Shown here piece by piece: positions 19,285 to 27,360 of a stretch of 64,000 nucleotides of DNA. The notes under the pieces were generated by a model, which did not search any database, was not told the origin of the DNA, and worked only from the letters and a program-made list of their open reading frames with translations. This stretch comes from an uncultured Pseudomonadota bacterium (lineage in GTDB: Bacteria; Myxococcota_A; UBA796; SXON01). Each line of letters begins with the position of its first letter. Position 1 is the first letter of the stretch. The position numbers were made by a program, and so were the translations under genes. The stretch spans positions 21,519-85,518 of the forward strand of contig CAITDR010000566.1 in the NCBI GenBank assembly GCA_903891165.1, given 5' to 3'.

Positions 19285-20453
19285 AGCTGAATCCGCTGGG
19301 CTATGCCCGAATTGCCGAAGCCTTCGTCACCCGAAAAGTGCCGGTGTACGCCCACTATGGGATTACCCATCGCTGCAACCTGACCTGCAAGATGTGCGGA
19401 ATCTGGCGCTACGGGAACAAAAAAGAAGAGCTGTCGCTGGCGCAGATCGGGAAGATGGCCGAGCGGATGGCGCGGTTGGGGGTGGTGCAGGTCTCCATCG
19501 GTGGCGGAGAGCCCTTTGCCTCCGAACACCTCGAAGAAGCGGCAAAACTCTTCGTGGACACCGGTCTGAACGTGCGGGTGCTCACCAACGGGGTGGGGCT
19601 TGCGCCGGGTCGCTTGGAGAAGTGTGTACAGTACGGTGTAAAAAACTTCTCGATTTCCCTGGACTCCCTCTATCCGGCACGCTTCGACTATATCTGTGAG
19701 TACGAAGGATCGTGGAAGGAAGCGGTACGGACGATGACGCAGGTGAGCGGGCTGCTCAAAGACAGCGGTGGACTGCCGACGATCAACTGCGTAGTCTCCA
19801 ACTTAAACCTCGAAGAACTGCCAGACATGGTGCGCTTTGCGGAGGCCATCGGCTTCCACATCTCCTTCCTGCCGGTGGAGCTGCTGCCGGATCCGAAGGC
19901 GGGCGTGCGCAATTGGGAGGCGCGCTTCATCCGGTATAGGCCGGAAATGGGCTTGAATACCCAGGATACACCGGATGCGGTGCGGAAGCGTGTGGATGAG
20001 GCTTACGACAAGATTATCGCCCTGAAGAAGGCGGGCGGGCCGATCCTGAACAGCACGCCGTACCTGGAAGCAAGCCGGATGTATCTGAAAACCGGCCGCT
20101 TTCCTGCCGAAGGCTGTGATGCCGGTCGTCTGTACTTCTCGGTAGCCCCCAACGGGAGCTTCACCGCCTGCCACCGCACCGAGCAGCAGCACATCTCCTT
20201 CCTGGACGACAACTTCGAAGCCTACTATCAATCCGGCGAATTTGAGAAAAAACGCCTGCTCGAAGTGGGGGGCTGCGAGGGCTGCATGCGTGCATGTTGG
20301 ATCGACACCAGCTTCATGTTCCGCACCTTTGAAGGCTTTTTTGAGACGGCCAAGATGTCCGCCTTCCCCAAAAAGCCCAACAGCATGAACTGGGAGCAGG
20401 CCCGTGGTTGGGCACGGGAAGAAGCCATCTCCATCGTACCCCAAGCGGTGTGA
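19281..20453 (+). CDS. radical SAM protein with C-terminal SPASM-like Cys cluster
   Basis: THRCNLTCKMCGIW (CxxxCxxC), SIGGGEPF; C-terminal CDAGRLYFSVAPNGSFTACHRT..CEGCMRACW; ATGA overlap with previous gene. Confidence 0.85.
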   Translation: MKLNPLGYARIAEAFVTRKVPVYAHYGITHRCNLTCKMCGIWRYGNKKEELSLAQIGKMAERMARLGVVQVSIGGGEPFASEHLEEAAKLFVDTGLNVRVLTNGVGLAPGRLEKCVQYGVKNFSISLDSLYPARFDYICEYEGSWKEAVRTMTQVSGLLKDSGGLPTINCVVSNLNLEELPDMVRFAEAIGFHISFLPVELLPDPKAGVRNWEARFIRYRPEMGLNTQDTPDAVRKRVDEAYDKIIALKKAGGPILNSTPYLEASRMYLKTGRFPAEGCDAGRLYFSVAPNGSFTACHRTEQQHISFLDDNFEAYYQSGEFEKKRLLEVGGCEGCMRACWIDTSFMFRTFEGFFETAKMSAFPKKPNSMNWEQARGWAREEAISIVPQAV

Positions 20454-20458
20454 CGACG

Positions 20459-20478
20459 CTGAATGAGGCCTCATTCAG
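20459..20478. repeat. 20-bp perfect palindrome CTGAATGAGGCCTCATTCAG between convergent genes
   Basis: Read directly, 6 bp after the stop of 19281..20453. Confidence 0.85.
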
Positions 20479-20569
20479 TAAAAAGGCAAAGGACAGGTAG
20501 ATAAGCCGCCAGTCACAACACCACTCCGGGCCGGTGCGCCCAAGCGCGCAGCGGCCTTTGGGATGGCGT

Positions 20570-21919
20570 TCAGCCGCGACAGAGCCAGAGGTGCGGCGTA
20601 CTACAGACCCCGTCGTACCAGAGCCCATCCTCGCCGAGGTACACGCAGTCCTCGCCCCCATTCGCATCGTCGGGCTGGCCAGGAGCCCAGGCGGTGCCGC
20701 CCGGTGCCGCCCCATCCCAGCGGCGAAAATCCGCCTCCACCGCCCGATCATCCAGGCCCAGCCAGGCACCGGCGTAGCCCGCGGTGACCAACCAGGTAAG
20801 CTCTGCCTCATCCTCCCCCCCCACCGGCTGGTAGCCAAAAGTGGCGCAGGAAGCGGCCAGATTTTCGCCTGTGCCCAGATCGCAGGCCAGGTAGGGCTGG
20901 CTCCCCCGATGCTGGACGGCACAGGGGCAGCCCTCTTCGTCGGCAAGGCCAGAGCAATTGTTGTCGCGGGCGTCGCAGCGTTCTGTTGCACCTGGGAAGG
21001 TGGCCGCATCGGCGTCGTCGCAGTCCACCTCGGCGGAAAATCCGTCTCCATCCCCATCCTGGTCGTCATCACCGGAGCAGTCCGCGTCAATCCCATCGTA
21101 AGGCAGATCCGCTGCACCGGGGAAGATCACGTCGGAGGCCAGCAGTTGGTAGCCGGGGTTGGGCTCAGGGACCGAGTCGGGATCGTCGGCGCAGTCCCCG
21201 TCGGCCACCCCGTCGGGAAGGGGAACCCCCGCCAGTGCGGAATAGCCGGCCACCCACCAGCCATCTCCATCCTGGTCTCCATCGTTGCCGTCGCAGTCCT
21301 GGTCGATGCCGTCGTACCAGATTTCGGCGCGGCCGGGGGCGACTTGCGGGTCGGTATCGTTGCAGTCCTCCGGGACGTCGGTGCCGTCTCCATCGGCATC
21401 GTTGTCGGAATTTCCCGCGCAGTCGGCGTCGGTGCCATCGTAAGGCAGATCGATGGCTCCAGGAAAAACGGCAGCCGGACCGAGGGCGGCGGGGTCGGGC
21501 CAGCGATCCTCCGGGCTGTCGTAGCAGTCGGTCCCGCCCCAGGCCGCGGCGGCCACCCCGTCGCCATCCGCGTCATCGTCGTTTTGACCGTCACAATTGG
21601 CGTCCACACCGTCGTAGGGTCGCTCTGGGGCGCCAGGGTACACCTCCTGCCCCAAAAGAGGAGGAAATCCCTCCCGAGCACCTGCTACCGGTCCGGGATC
21701 ATCGGCGCAGTCCTCGGCGCCCCAGCCATCTCCGTCTCGGTCGGCATCATTCCCGTCACAATTCTGATCGACACCGTCGTACCACTGCTCCTCAGCGCCT
21801 GGGTGAATTGCACTTAGTGAATCGTCACAATCTCCCATTTTCGCCGTCCAGCCATCCCCATCTGCGTCCACGAAGGACCAGTGGGATCCGCAGGCCAGGG
21901 CAAGCAGCATGGGCAGCAT
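20570..21919 (-). CDS. lipoprotein with DxDxDGD (MopRG-type) repeats and C-terminal C-type lectin-like domain
   Basis: MLPMLLALAC; repeated PGAxExWYDGVDQNCDGNDADRDGDGW; C-terminal WLGLDDRAVEADFRRWDG..WAPGQPDDANGGEDCVYLGEDGLWYDGVCSTPHLWLCRG. Confidence 0.82.
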   Translation of the reverse strand: MLPMLLALACGSHWSFVDADGDGWTAKMGDCDDSLSAIHPGAEEQWYDGVDQNCDGNDADRDGDGWGAEDCADDPGPVAGAREGFPPLLGQEVYPGAPERPYDGVDANCDGQNDDDADGDGVAAAAWGGTDCYDSPEDRWPDPAALGPAAVFPGAIDLPYDGTDADCAGNSDNDADGDGTDVPEDCNDTDPQVAPGRAEIWYDGIDQDCDGNDGDQDGDGWWVAGYSALAGVPLPDGVADGDCADDPDSVPEPNPGYQLLASDVIFPGAADLPYDGIDADCSGDDDQDGDGDGFSAEVDCDDADAATFPGATERCDARDNNCSGLADEEGCPCAVQHRGSQPYLACDLGTGENLAASCATFGYQPVGGEDEAELTWLVTAGYAGAWLGLDDRAVEADFRRWDGAAPGGTAWAPGQPDDANGGEDCVYLGEDGLWYDGVCSTPHLWLCRG

Positions 21920-21931
21920 CGGACTATACTA
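21920..21931. promoter_or_regulatory. candidate divergent promoter with one symmetric -10 (TATACT on +, TAGTAT on -)
   Basis: GGACTATACTATG; minus-strand TAGTAT is exactly 6 nt from the ATG at 21919; + ORF starts at 21931 or GTG 21982. Confidence 0.5.
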
Positions 21932-23634
21932 TGCTTGATGGGGTCTTCCCGCTATGGGAAGCTTCCATCGTAGAGGGCAGCGTGAACGGCGGCAGAAGCT
22001 ACAAAGTCACGGAGCTTTTGGGGCGAGGCGCCTTCGGGGCGGTGTACCTTGCGGACACGGTGGGAGCAGGTCTGCCCAAAAAAGTGGCAGTCAAGGTCCT
22101 GAATCCGGATCGTGCCGTGAGCTCAGAGCTGGTGGGGCGCCTGCGCGACGAGGCGCGGATGTTGTCGCTGATCCACCACCGTGCAATTGTGCGTGTGGAC
22201 GATCTGGTGCAGCTCAATGGCCAGTGGTCGGTGATTATGGAGTATGTGGAGGGGGTGGATCTGGGCGTGCTGCTCCGAAAAGGTCCGGTTCCTCCTCGGG
22301 CAACGCTGGCCATCGTTGCCGAAGTGGCCGGTGCCCTGCATGCTGCCTACAACCAGACCGGTCCCGACGGCAGTGCGCTGCACCTCGTACATCGTGACAT
22401 CAAGCCCAGCAATGTGCGGGTCACCGCTGCGGGTGAAGTAAAGCTCCTCGATTTTGGCGTAGCCCGCGCAGAATTCTCCGATCGTGAGGTGGGGACCACC
22501 CATGCCACCTTCGGTACACTTTCCTATATGTCACCCGAGCGTTTTAAGGGCGAAGATACCCACGCGGGCGATATGTATGCCGTGGGCATCATGCTCTTTG
22601 AGCTTCTGACCGGCCTTCGCCCTGGCGCCAGTGCTGCTGATCCCGAGCGTACACCGCCGGGAAAAACGCTGAGGCCTCAGTGGGAGTGGATCGAGCAGCT
22701 CAGCGCGCCGCTGCATGAGCTGATCTCGGACCTTCTCTCTCCCGACCCCACACGGCGCCCCATCGGCAAGGAATGTGCGCGTACGCTGGACCGAATCCGT
22801 GGCCATATCGCCGGGGACACCCTCGAAGATTGGTGCGAAAAGGTGGTGCCCGGGATGGTGCAAAGCAGCCGGATGCCACCGGACGGTACGGCGGGCACCT
22901 TGCTGGTGGAAAAAGGCCCGGCGGCGGCCGCCCGCCCCAGTGCGAGCAGCCCCCTGCGTATGGTGGGGGTGGCCGGTGCGGCGGCGGTGGTGCTTGTGGT
23001 TGGTGGAATCTGGGGAATCAGCCAGCTGGAGCGGCCCTCGAAGGGGGGCTCTGCACCGGTGGCTGCGCCCGCTCCGGCGCCTGTGGTCGCCCCGGCTCCG
23101 TCCCCTGCACCGACACCCGTGGCGGCTCCGTCTCCTGCACCGACGCCCGCTCCGGTGGCAGCACCTGCTCCCGCCCCGGTGGCCGTCCCCGCCCCAACTT
23201 CTCCCAGCCTCGCTCCGGCGCCCGAGAAGGCTCCGGCGCCCGTAGCAGCGCCGGCCCCTGCCAAGGCACCCGCTCCGGGCGCTGCGCCCGCTCCCGCCAA
23301 AGCACCGGCGCCCGTGGCAGCACCCGCGCCTGCCCCCGCCAAGGCCCCCGCTCCCGTGGCGGCGCCTGCCCCGGCGCCTGAGCCCGCCCCCGCGCCCGCC
23401 CCGGCGCCCGCCGCTGCCAACGGCAAGATCCTGGTCACCGGCGAGGTGAGCAGCGCAAAAGTGGTGGGTGCCACAGGCAGCTTCTCGCCGGGTAGTGTGC
23501 CACCCGGACTCTACACCGTCAGCATCACGCTCACCGATGGCACCCAGACCGCAGTGAGAAATGTGGTGGTAGATGCCGGTGGAAGTGTGAGTATCACCTG
23601 CAAAGTAGCCTTCGGTGGCTGCAAGAAGCAGTAG
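21931..23634 (+). CDS. Ser/Thr protein kinase with TM and long Pro/Ala linker (alternative start GTG 21982)
   Basis: ELLGRGAFGAVYLADTVG, VHRDIKPSNV, LLDFGVARAE, APE-like MSPERFKGE; TM VGVAGAAAVVLVVGGIWGI; then (PAPA)n and a beta domain. Confidence 0.9.
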   Translation: MLDGVFPLWEASIVEGSVNGGRSYKVTELLGRGAFGAVYLADTVGAGLPKKVAVKVLNPDRAVSSELVGRLRDEARMLSLIHHRAIVRVDDLVQLNGQWSVIMEYVEGVDLGVLLRKGPVPPRATLAIVAEVAGALHAAYNQTGPDGSALHLVHRDIKPSNVRVTAAGEVKLLDFGVARAEFSDREVGTTHATFGTLSYMSPERFKGEDTHAGDMYAVGIMLFELLTGLRPGASAADPERTPPGKTLRPQWEWIEQLSAPLHELISDLLSPDPTRRPIGKECARTLDRIRGHIAGDTLEDWCEKVVPGMVQSSRMPPDGTAGTLLVEKGPAAAARPSASSPLRMVGVAGAAAVVLVVGGIWGISQLERPSKGGSAPVAAPAPAPVVAPAPSPAPTPVAAPSPAPTPAPVAAPAPAPVAVPAPTSPSLAPAPEKAPAPVAAPAPAKAPAPGAAPAPAKAPAPVAAPAPAPAKAPAPVAAPAPAPEPAPAPAPAPAAANGKILVTGEVSSAKVVGATGSFSPGSVPPGLYTVSITLTDGTQTAVRNVVVDAGGSVSITCKVAFGGCKKQ

Positions 23635-23760
23635 GGAAGGCGAGCGGGGCTCCAGGTGTATTCGCCCCAGCCAGTCTCCCTGTTCCGCCGGAGGTGGCCT
23701 TTCCGGTCTGCAAAATTGCGCGGAATGTGGTAGAACCCAGCCCCGACCCTTGAGGTATTC

Positions 23761-24807
23761 ATGCGTGTTGCTCACCTGCTGATGATTCCCCTTTTTGCCG
23801 CTGTGATGTTGATCCTTTCGCCCGCTCAGGCGCAGCAGGCGGCCTATGTGCTGAAGATTGCATCGGTGGCGCCGGATGGATCCCCTTGGGCGGAGGGCCT
23901 GAAGGAGTTCAAGACCCAGGCGGAGCGTCTCGCGGGCGGAAAATTGCAGGTGAAGCTGTTTATCGGCGGGGTCCTCGGCGATGAAAACGAGACGGTGCTC
24001 CAGACGCAGCGCGGCCAGATCCAGGGTGTGGGTGCATCCACCGGTGCACTGGCCTCGCTGGTGCCCGACCTGTCGGTGATGGAGCTGCCCTTCCTCTTCA
24101 ACAATGCCAAGGAGGCAGACCACGTTCTGGACAATGTGGTCTTCAAGAGCTCGGAAGCGGCTTTCCAGAGCAAGGGCCTGGTCCTGGGCTTCTGGAGCGA
24201 AAATGGCTTCCGCTGCTTCGGCAGCTCTTTTGGGCCGATCAAGACCCCGGCCGACATGAAGGGCCGCAAGATGCGCAGCCAGGAAAACCCGGTCCACATC
24301 GAGATGTACAAGGCTTTTGGGGCCACCCCGGTGCCCATTCCCACCACCGAGGTGCTCACCTCGCTGCAGACCGGCGTGGTCGAGGGCTATGACAACACGC
24401 CGCTCTTCGCCTTTGCCGCCCAGTGGACCAGCGGAACCAAGTACTTCAGCGTGACCCGGCATATGTATCAGCCCGCGGCCATCGTCTACAACAAGACTTG
24501 GTTTGACGCCCTGCCTGCCGATGTCAAGACGGCGCTGCTTTCCGCGCGGGTGTTGCAGCCCGGCCAGACGGTGCCGCTGACCCAGAAGCTGCGCGACGAG
24601 ATCCGGGCGATGGATCCTATCCTTCTGGAGAACCTGAAGTCGATGAAGATCCAGGTCTACCAGCCGACCGCGACCGATCTGGCGGCCTTCCAGGCGCCTG
24701 CAAAGGTGGCCCGTGACACCTACATGTCCACCAAGGCATCGTCGGGAGAGAAGACCATGTACGCCCAGATCGAAGCCGGCCTCAAGGCCTACCGCAGCAG
24801 CCACTGA
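23761..24807 (+). CDS. dctP: TRAP transporter substrate-binding protein (DctP family)
   Basis: YVLKIASVAPDGSPWAEGLKEFKTQAERLAGGKLQVKLFIGGVLGDE; adjacent DctQ/DctM genes. Confidence 0.88.
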   Translation: MRVAHLLMIPLFAAVMLILSPAQAQQAAYVLKIASVAPDGSPWAEGLKEFKTQAERLAGGKLQVKLFIGGVLGDENETVLQTQRGQIQGVGASTGALASLVPDLSVMELPFLFNNAKEADHVLDNVVFKSSEAAFQSKGLVLGFWSENGFRCFGSSFGPIKTPADMKGRKMRSQENPVHIEMYKAFGATPVPIPTTEVLTSLQTGVVEGYDNTPLFAFAAQWTSGTKYFSVTRHMYQPAAIVYNKTWFDALPADVKTALLSARVLQPGQTVPLTQKLRDEIRAMDPILLENLKSMKIQVYQPTATDLAAFQAPAKVARDTYMSTKASSGEKTMYAQIEAGLKAYRSSH

Positions 24808-25574
24808 TGTTGTCGCAATTCGACGAGCTTCTGTACCGCATCGAAAAGGTGGCGGTGTGGGTGATCCTGCTGGGGATGGGGTTGGTCATGTTCCTGGCGG
24901 TTTCCCATCGGGCCGCTGGCGCCATGTCCACCCCACACTCAGCGCCGACCTTTTTGTTGGACTTTGTGGGAGAGGCGGGCTGGCCTTGGCTGGCGCCGGT
25001 GCTGGTGGCGGCGGTACTCTCGGCGGTCTGCGGGGCGGCCTTGGCCACCCGGGGCAGCAAGAATGCCCTGGTCGGTGGGATTGGCCTTGGGGTGGTGCTC
25101 ACTGCGCTGGGCAAACTCTTTGGCGTCGTGATGCCCAATGGCATCGTGCAGGCTCAGCCCATGGCACTGTCCCTTTTGTTATGGCTGTCCCTTCTGGGCG
25201 CCTCTCTGGCGGCGCATGATCGTCGGCACCTGTCGCTCGATATCGGGAGCAAGATCTGGCCAGAAGCACTGCGCCCGAAGGTGGCAGCGGTCGGCCATTT
25301 CCTTTCCGCCATTTTTTGTGTGGTACTGCTGGTGCTGGCCCTGCGCTCGGTGCAGGACCATTTTCATACCTGGAACACCAGCGAGGGGGCCGCGGGGGTG
25401 ATCTCCGGGACGGCAATTCCCAAGTGGTTTGCGTCGGCCGCCATTCCCTATGGCACCTTTGCGCTGGCCTTTCGCTTCTTCCTGGAGGCGTGGCGCACCT
25501 GGAGAGGGGAGCTGAAGGAAGACGGCGACGACACGCTCCGCCAGCTCGGTATTCAGACGGAGGAAGGATCATGA
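24807..25574 (+). CDS. dctQ: TRAP transporter small permease (DctQ-like)
   Basis: Multiple TMs; HDRRHLSLDIGSKIWPE; overlaps neighbours. Confidence 0.75.
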   Translation: MLSQFDELLYRIEKVAVWVILLGMGLVMFLAVSHRAAGAMSTPHSAPTFLLDFVGEAGWPWLAPVLVAAVLSAVCGAALATRGSKNALVGGIGLGVVLTALGKLFGVVMPNGIVQAQPMALSLLLWLSLLGASLAAHDRRHLSLDIGSKIWPEALRPKVAAVGHFLSAIFCVVLLVLALRSVQDHFHTWNTSEGAAGVISGTAIPKWFASAAIPYGTFALAFRFFLEAWRTWRGELKEDGDDTLRQLGIQTEEGS

Positions 25575-27178
25575 GCGGCCTGCTCTTTATTGCGGCGTTG
25601 GTCGCCCTTCTTGCGCTCGGACCCCGCCTTTTTGTGGTGGTGGGCGTGTCGACCGCGCTGTGTTTCCTGCTCTTCACCGACTACACCGATGCGGTGATCC
25701 AGCTCGATCGGATCGTGACCAAAATGGAGAGCCTGACGACCAAAAACGTCTTTCTCTCTATTCCTTTTTTCATCTCTGCGGGATCGATCATGACCCGTGG
25801 GGGCATCGCCAAGCGCCTGACCGACTTTGCGGGCGCGCTTGTGGGGTGGTTGCCCGGCGGTCTGGCGGTGGCGTCCATTGTGGCCTGTATCGTTTTTGCG
25901 GCGATCTCCGGCTCTTCTCCGGTAACGCTGGTGGCCGTCGGTGCGGTTATGTATCCGGCACTACTGAAAAATGGCTACCCGTCGCGCTTTTCGGTGGGCC
26001 TGATCACCTCGGCCGGTAGCCTGGGCTGCATGATCCCGCCCGCCATCACCATGCTGATCTACTCGATCTGTGTGGACTCCTCGGATGCCAAGGTCAATCC
26101 TTCTGATCTCTTCTTCGCCGGGTTGATGCCTGCCTTGCTCATCGCCGGGATGCTCGCGGTCTATGCGGTGTGGGTGGGCATGTCGGTCCCCGGCTCGCGG
26201 AAGCCCTTTGATGGGGCCGAGCTATGGAGCAGCTTCAAAGCAGCTTCCTGGTCGTTGACTCTGCCCGCGATCGTGCTGGGTGGCATTTACGGGGGGGTGT
26301 TCACCCCCACCGAGGCGGGTGCGGTGGCCTTTGCGGCGTCGCTCCTGATCTCCTGCTCGGTCCATGGCGATGTGCCTTGGTCCAAAGTGCCCTCCATCCT
26401 CGTGGAAGCGGCAACACTCATCGGGAGCCTGGTACTGATTGTGGTGCTGGCCTTTGGCCTGAATGACTTCCTGGCTGAGGTGGAGGCCCCCGAGGTGATC
26501 CGCTCCTGGGTCGAGGATGCCCACCTGAGTGCCTTCGAGTTTATGTTGGTGGTGAATGTTATCCTGATCGTGCTGGGCGCGCTCATGGACAGCATCTCCG
26601 CGACGCTGGTCTTTGCACCCATCCTGGCGCCCGTGGCGATCAACCACTACGGCATCGACCCCATCCACTTCGGTGTGGTTTTTGTTGTGAACATGGAGAT
26701 CGGCTACATCGCACCGCCGGTGGCCACCAACCTCTTTGTGGCCTCGGCGATCTTCCGCCAGCCCTTCGCCGAGGTGGCCCGTGCGATCCTGCCCACCCTG
26801 GGCATCATCTGTGGTGCCCTGGTGGTTTTGATGTATCTCCCGGTCTTTTCCACGGGCCCCTTGAACCTGCGGAACGGCGAAGCGGTCTACGAGAGCTTCC
26901 CCTGGGATGGGAAGAAAGAAGTGGAGGTGGTAACGCCGGAAGCCACACCCACCACCGAGCCGGGTCGGGTCCTGACCATGCAGGAGATGATGGAAAAGGC
27001 CAAGCAGGATGCTGCGGCCCCCGCGACGCCCGAGCCGGGTCGGGTGTTGACGATGCAGGAGATGATGGAACAGGCGAAGAAAAATGCGGCGCAGCAGCAG
27101 GCCACGGAGCCGGTGCCTTCAGAGCCGCAGCCTGCTCCGCAAGATCCTGCCACTCCTCCTACGGAAGCGCCCAAGTAG
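25571..27178 (+). CDS. dctM: TRAP transporter large permease (DctM) with repeat-bearing C-terminal tail
   Basis: IPFFISAGSIMTRGGIAKRLTDFAGALVGWLPGGLAVASIVACIVFAAISGSSPVTLVAVG; internal ATG of the longer ORF 25316..27178. Confidence 0.88.
   Translation: MSGLLFIAALVALLALGPRLFVVVGVSTALCFLLFTDYTDAVIQLDRIVTKMESLTTKNVFLSIPFFISAGSIMTRGGIAKRLTDFAGALVGWLPGGLAVASIVACIVFAAISGSSPVTLVAVGAVMYPALLKNGYPSRFSVGLITSAGSLGCMIPPAITMLIYSICVDSSDAKVNPSDLFFAGLMPALLIAGMLAVYAVWVGMSVPGSRKPFDGAELWSSFKAASWSLTLPAIVLGGIYGGVFTPTEAGAVAFAASLLISCSVHGDVPWSKVPSILVEAATLIGSLVLIVVLAFGLNDFLAEVEAPEVIRSWVEDAHLSAFEFMLVVNVILIVLGALMDSISATLVFAPILAPVAINHYGIDPIHFGVVFVVNMEIGYIAPPVATNLFVASAIFRQPFAEVARAILPTLGIICGALVVLMYLPVFSTGPLNLRNGEAVYESFPWDGKKEVEVVTPEATPTTEPGRVLTMQEMMEKAKQDAAAPATPEPGRVLTMQEMMEQAKKNAAQQQATEPVPSEPQPAPQDPATPPTEAPK
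26957..27106 (+). repeat. two 75-bp in-frame tandem repeats in dctM (EPGRVLTMQEMMEKAKQDAAAPATP / EPGRVLTMQEMMEQAKKNAAQQQAT)
   Basis: Direct reading of DNA and protein; period 75 nt. Confidence 0.9.
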
Positions 27179-27217
27179 GGGCTGCTGTTCCGCAGGCCGG
27201 TGTCGCAGGGGTGCCGA

Positions 27218-27239
27218 CGTGACTCTGTTGTGAGTCACG
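27218..27239. repeat. 22-bp interrupted palindrome CGTGACTC-TGTTGT-GAGTCACG (copy B)
   Basis: Read directly between convergent dctM and 27361..28779. Confidence 0.9.
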
Positions 27240-27274
27240 CTTTCGGGGAGTCCCGTGGAGGGCAGACCGCCAAC

Positions 27275-27314
27275 AAAAAGGCGCCTGCCCCGCTTGGGGG
27301 GCACGCGCCTTTGT
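27275..27314. terminator. bidirectional intrinsic terminator-like hairpin
   Basis: AAAAAGGCGC-CT-GCCCC-gctt-GGGGG-CAC-GCGCCTTTGTG between convergent genes. Confidence 0.75.
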
Positions 27315-27360
27315 GGGTGTGGACAACGCAGGGCTTATTCCCACCCTGCTCCGGCCGACC

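Noticed and set aside
20986-21930. N-terminal part of the long + ORF 20986..23634
   Set aside because: Lies antisense to the MopRG/lectin gene, with Arg/Pro/His-rich nonsense composition; the kinase begins at 21931 or 21982.
22531-24804. 757-aa minus-strand ORF
   Set aside because: Antisense to a clear kinase and DctP; low-complexity Gly/Arg/His translation typical of high-GC shadow ORFs.
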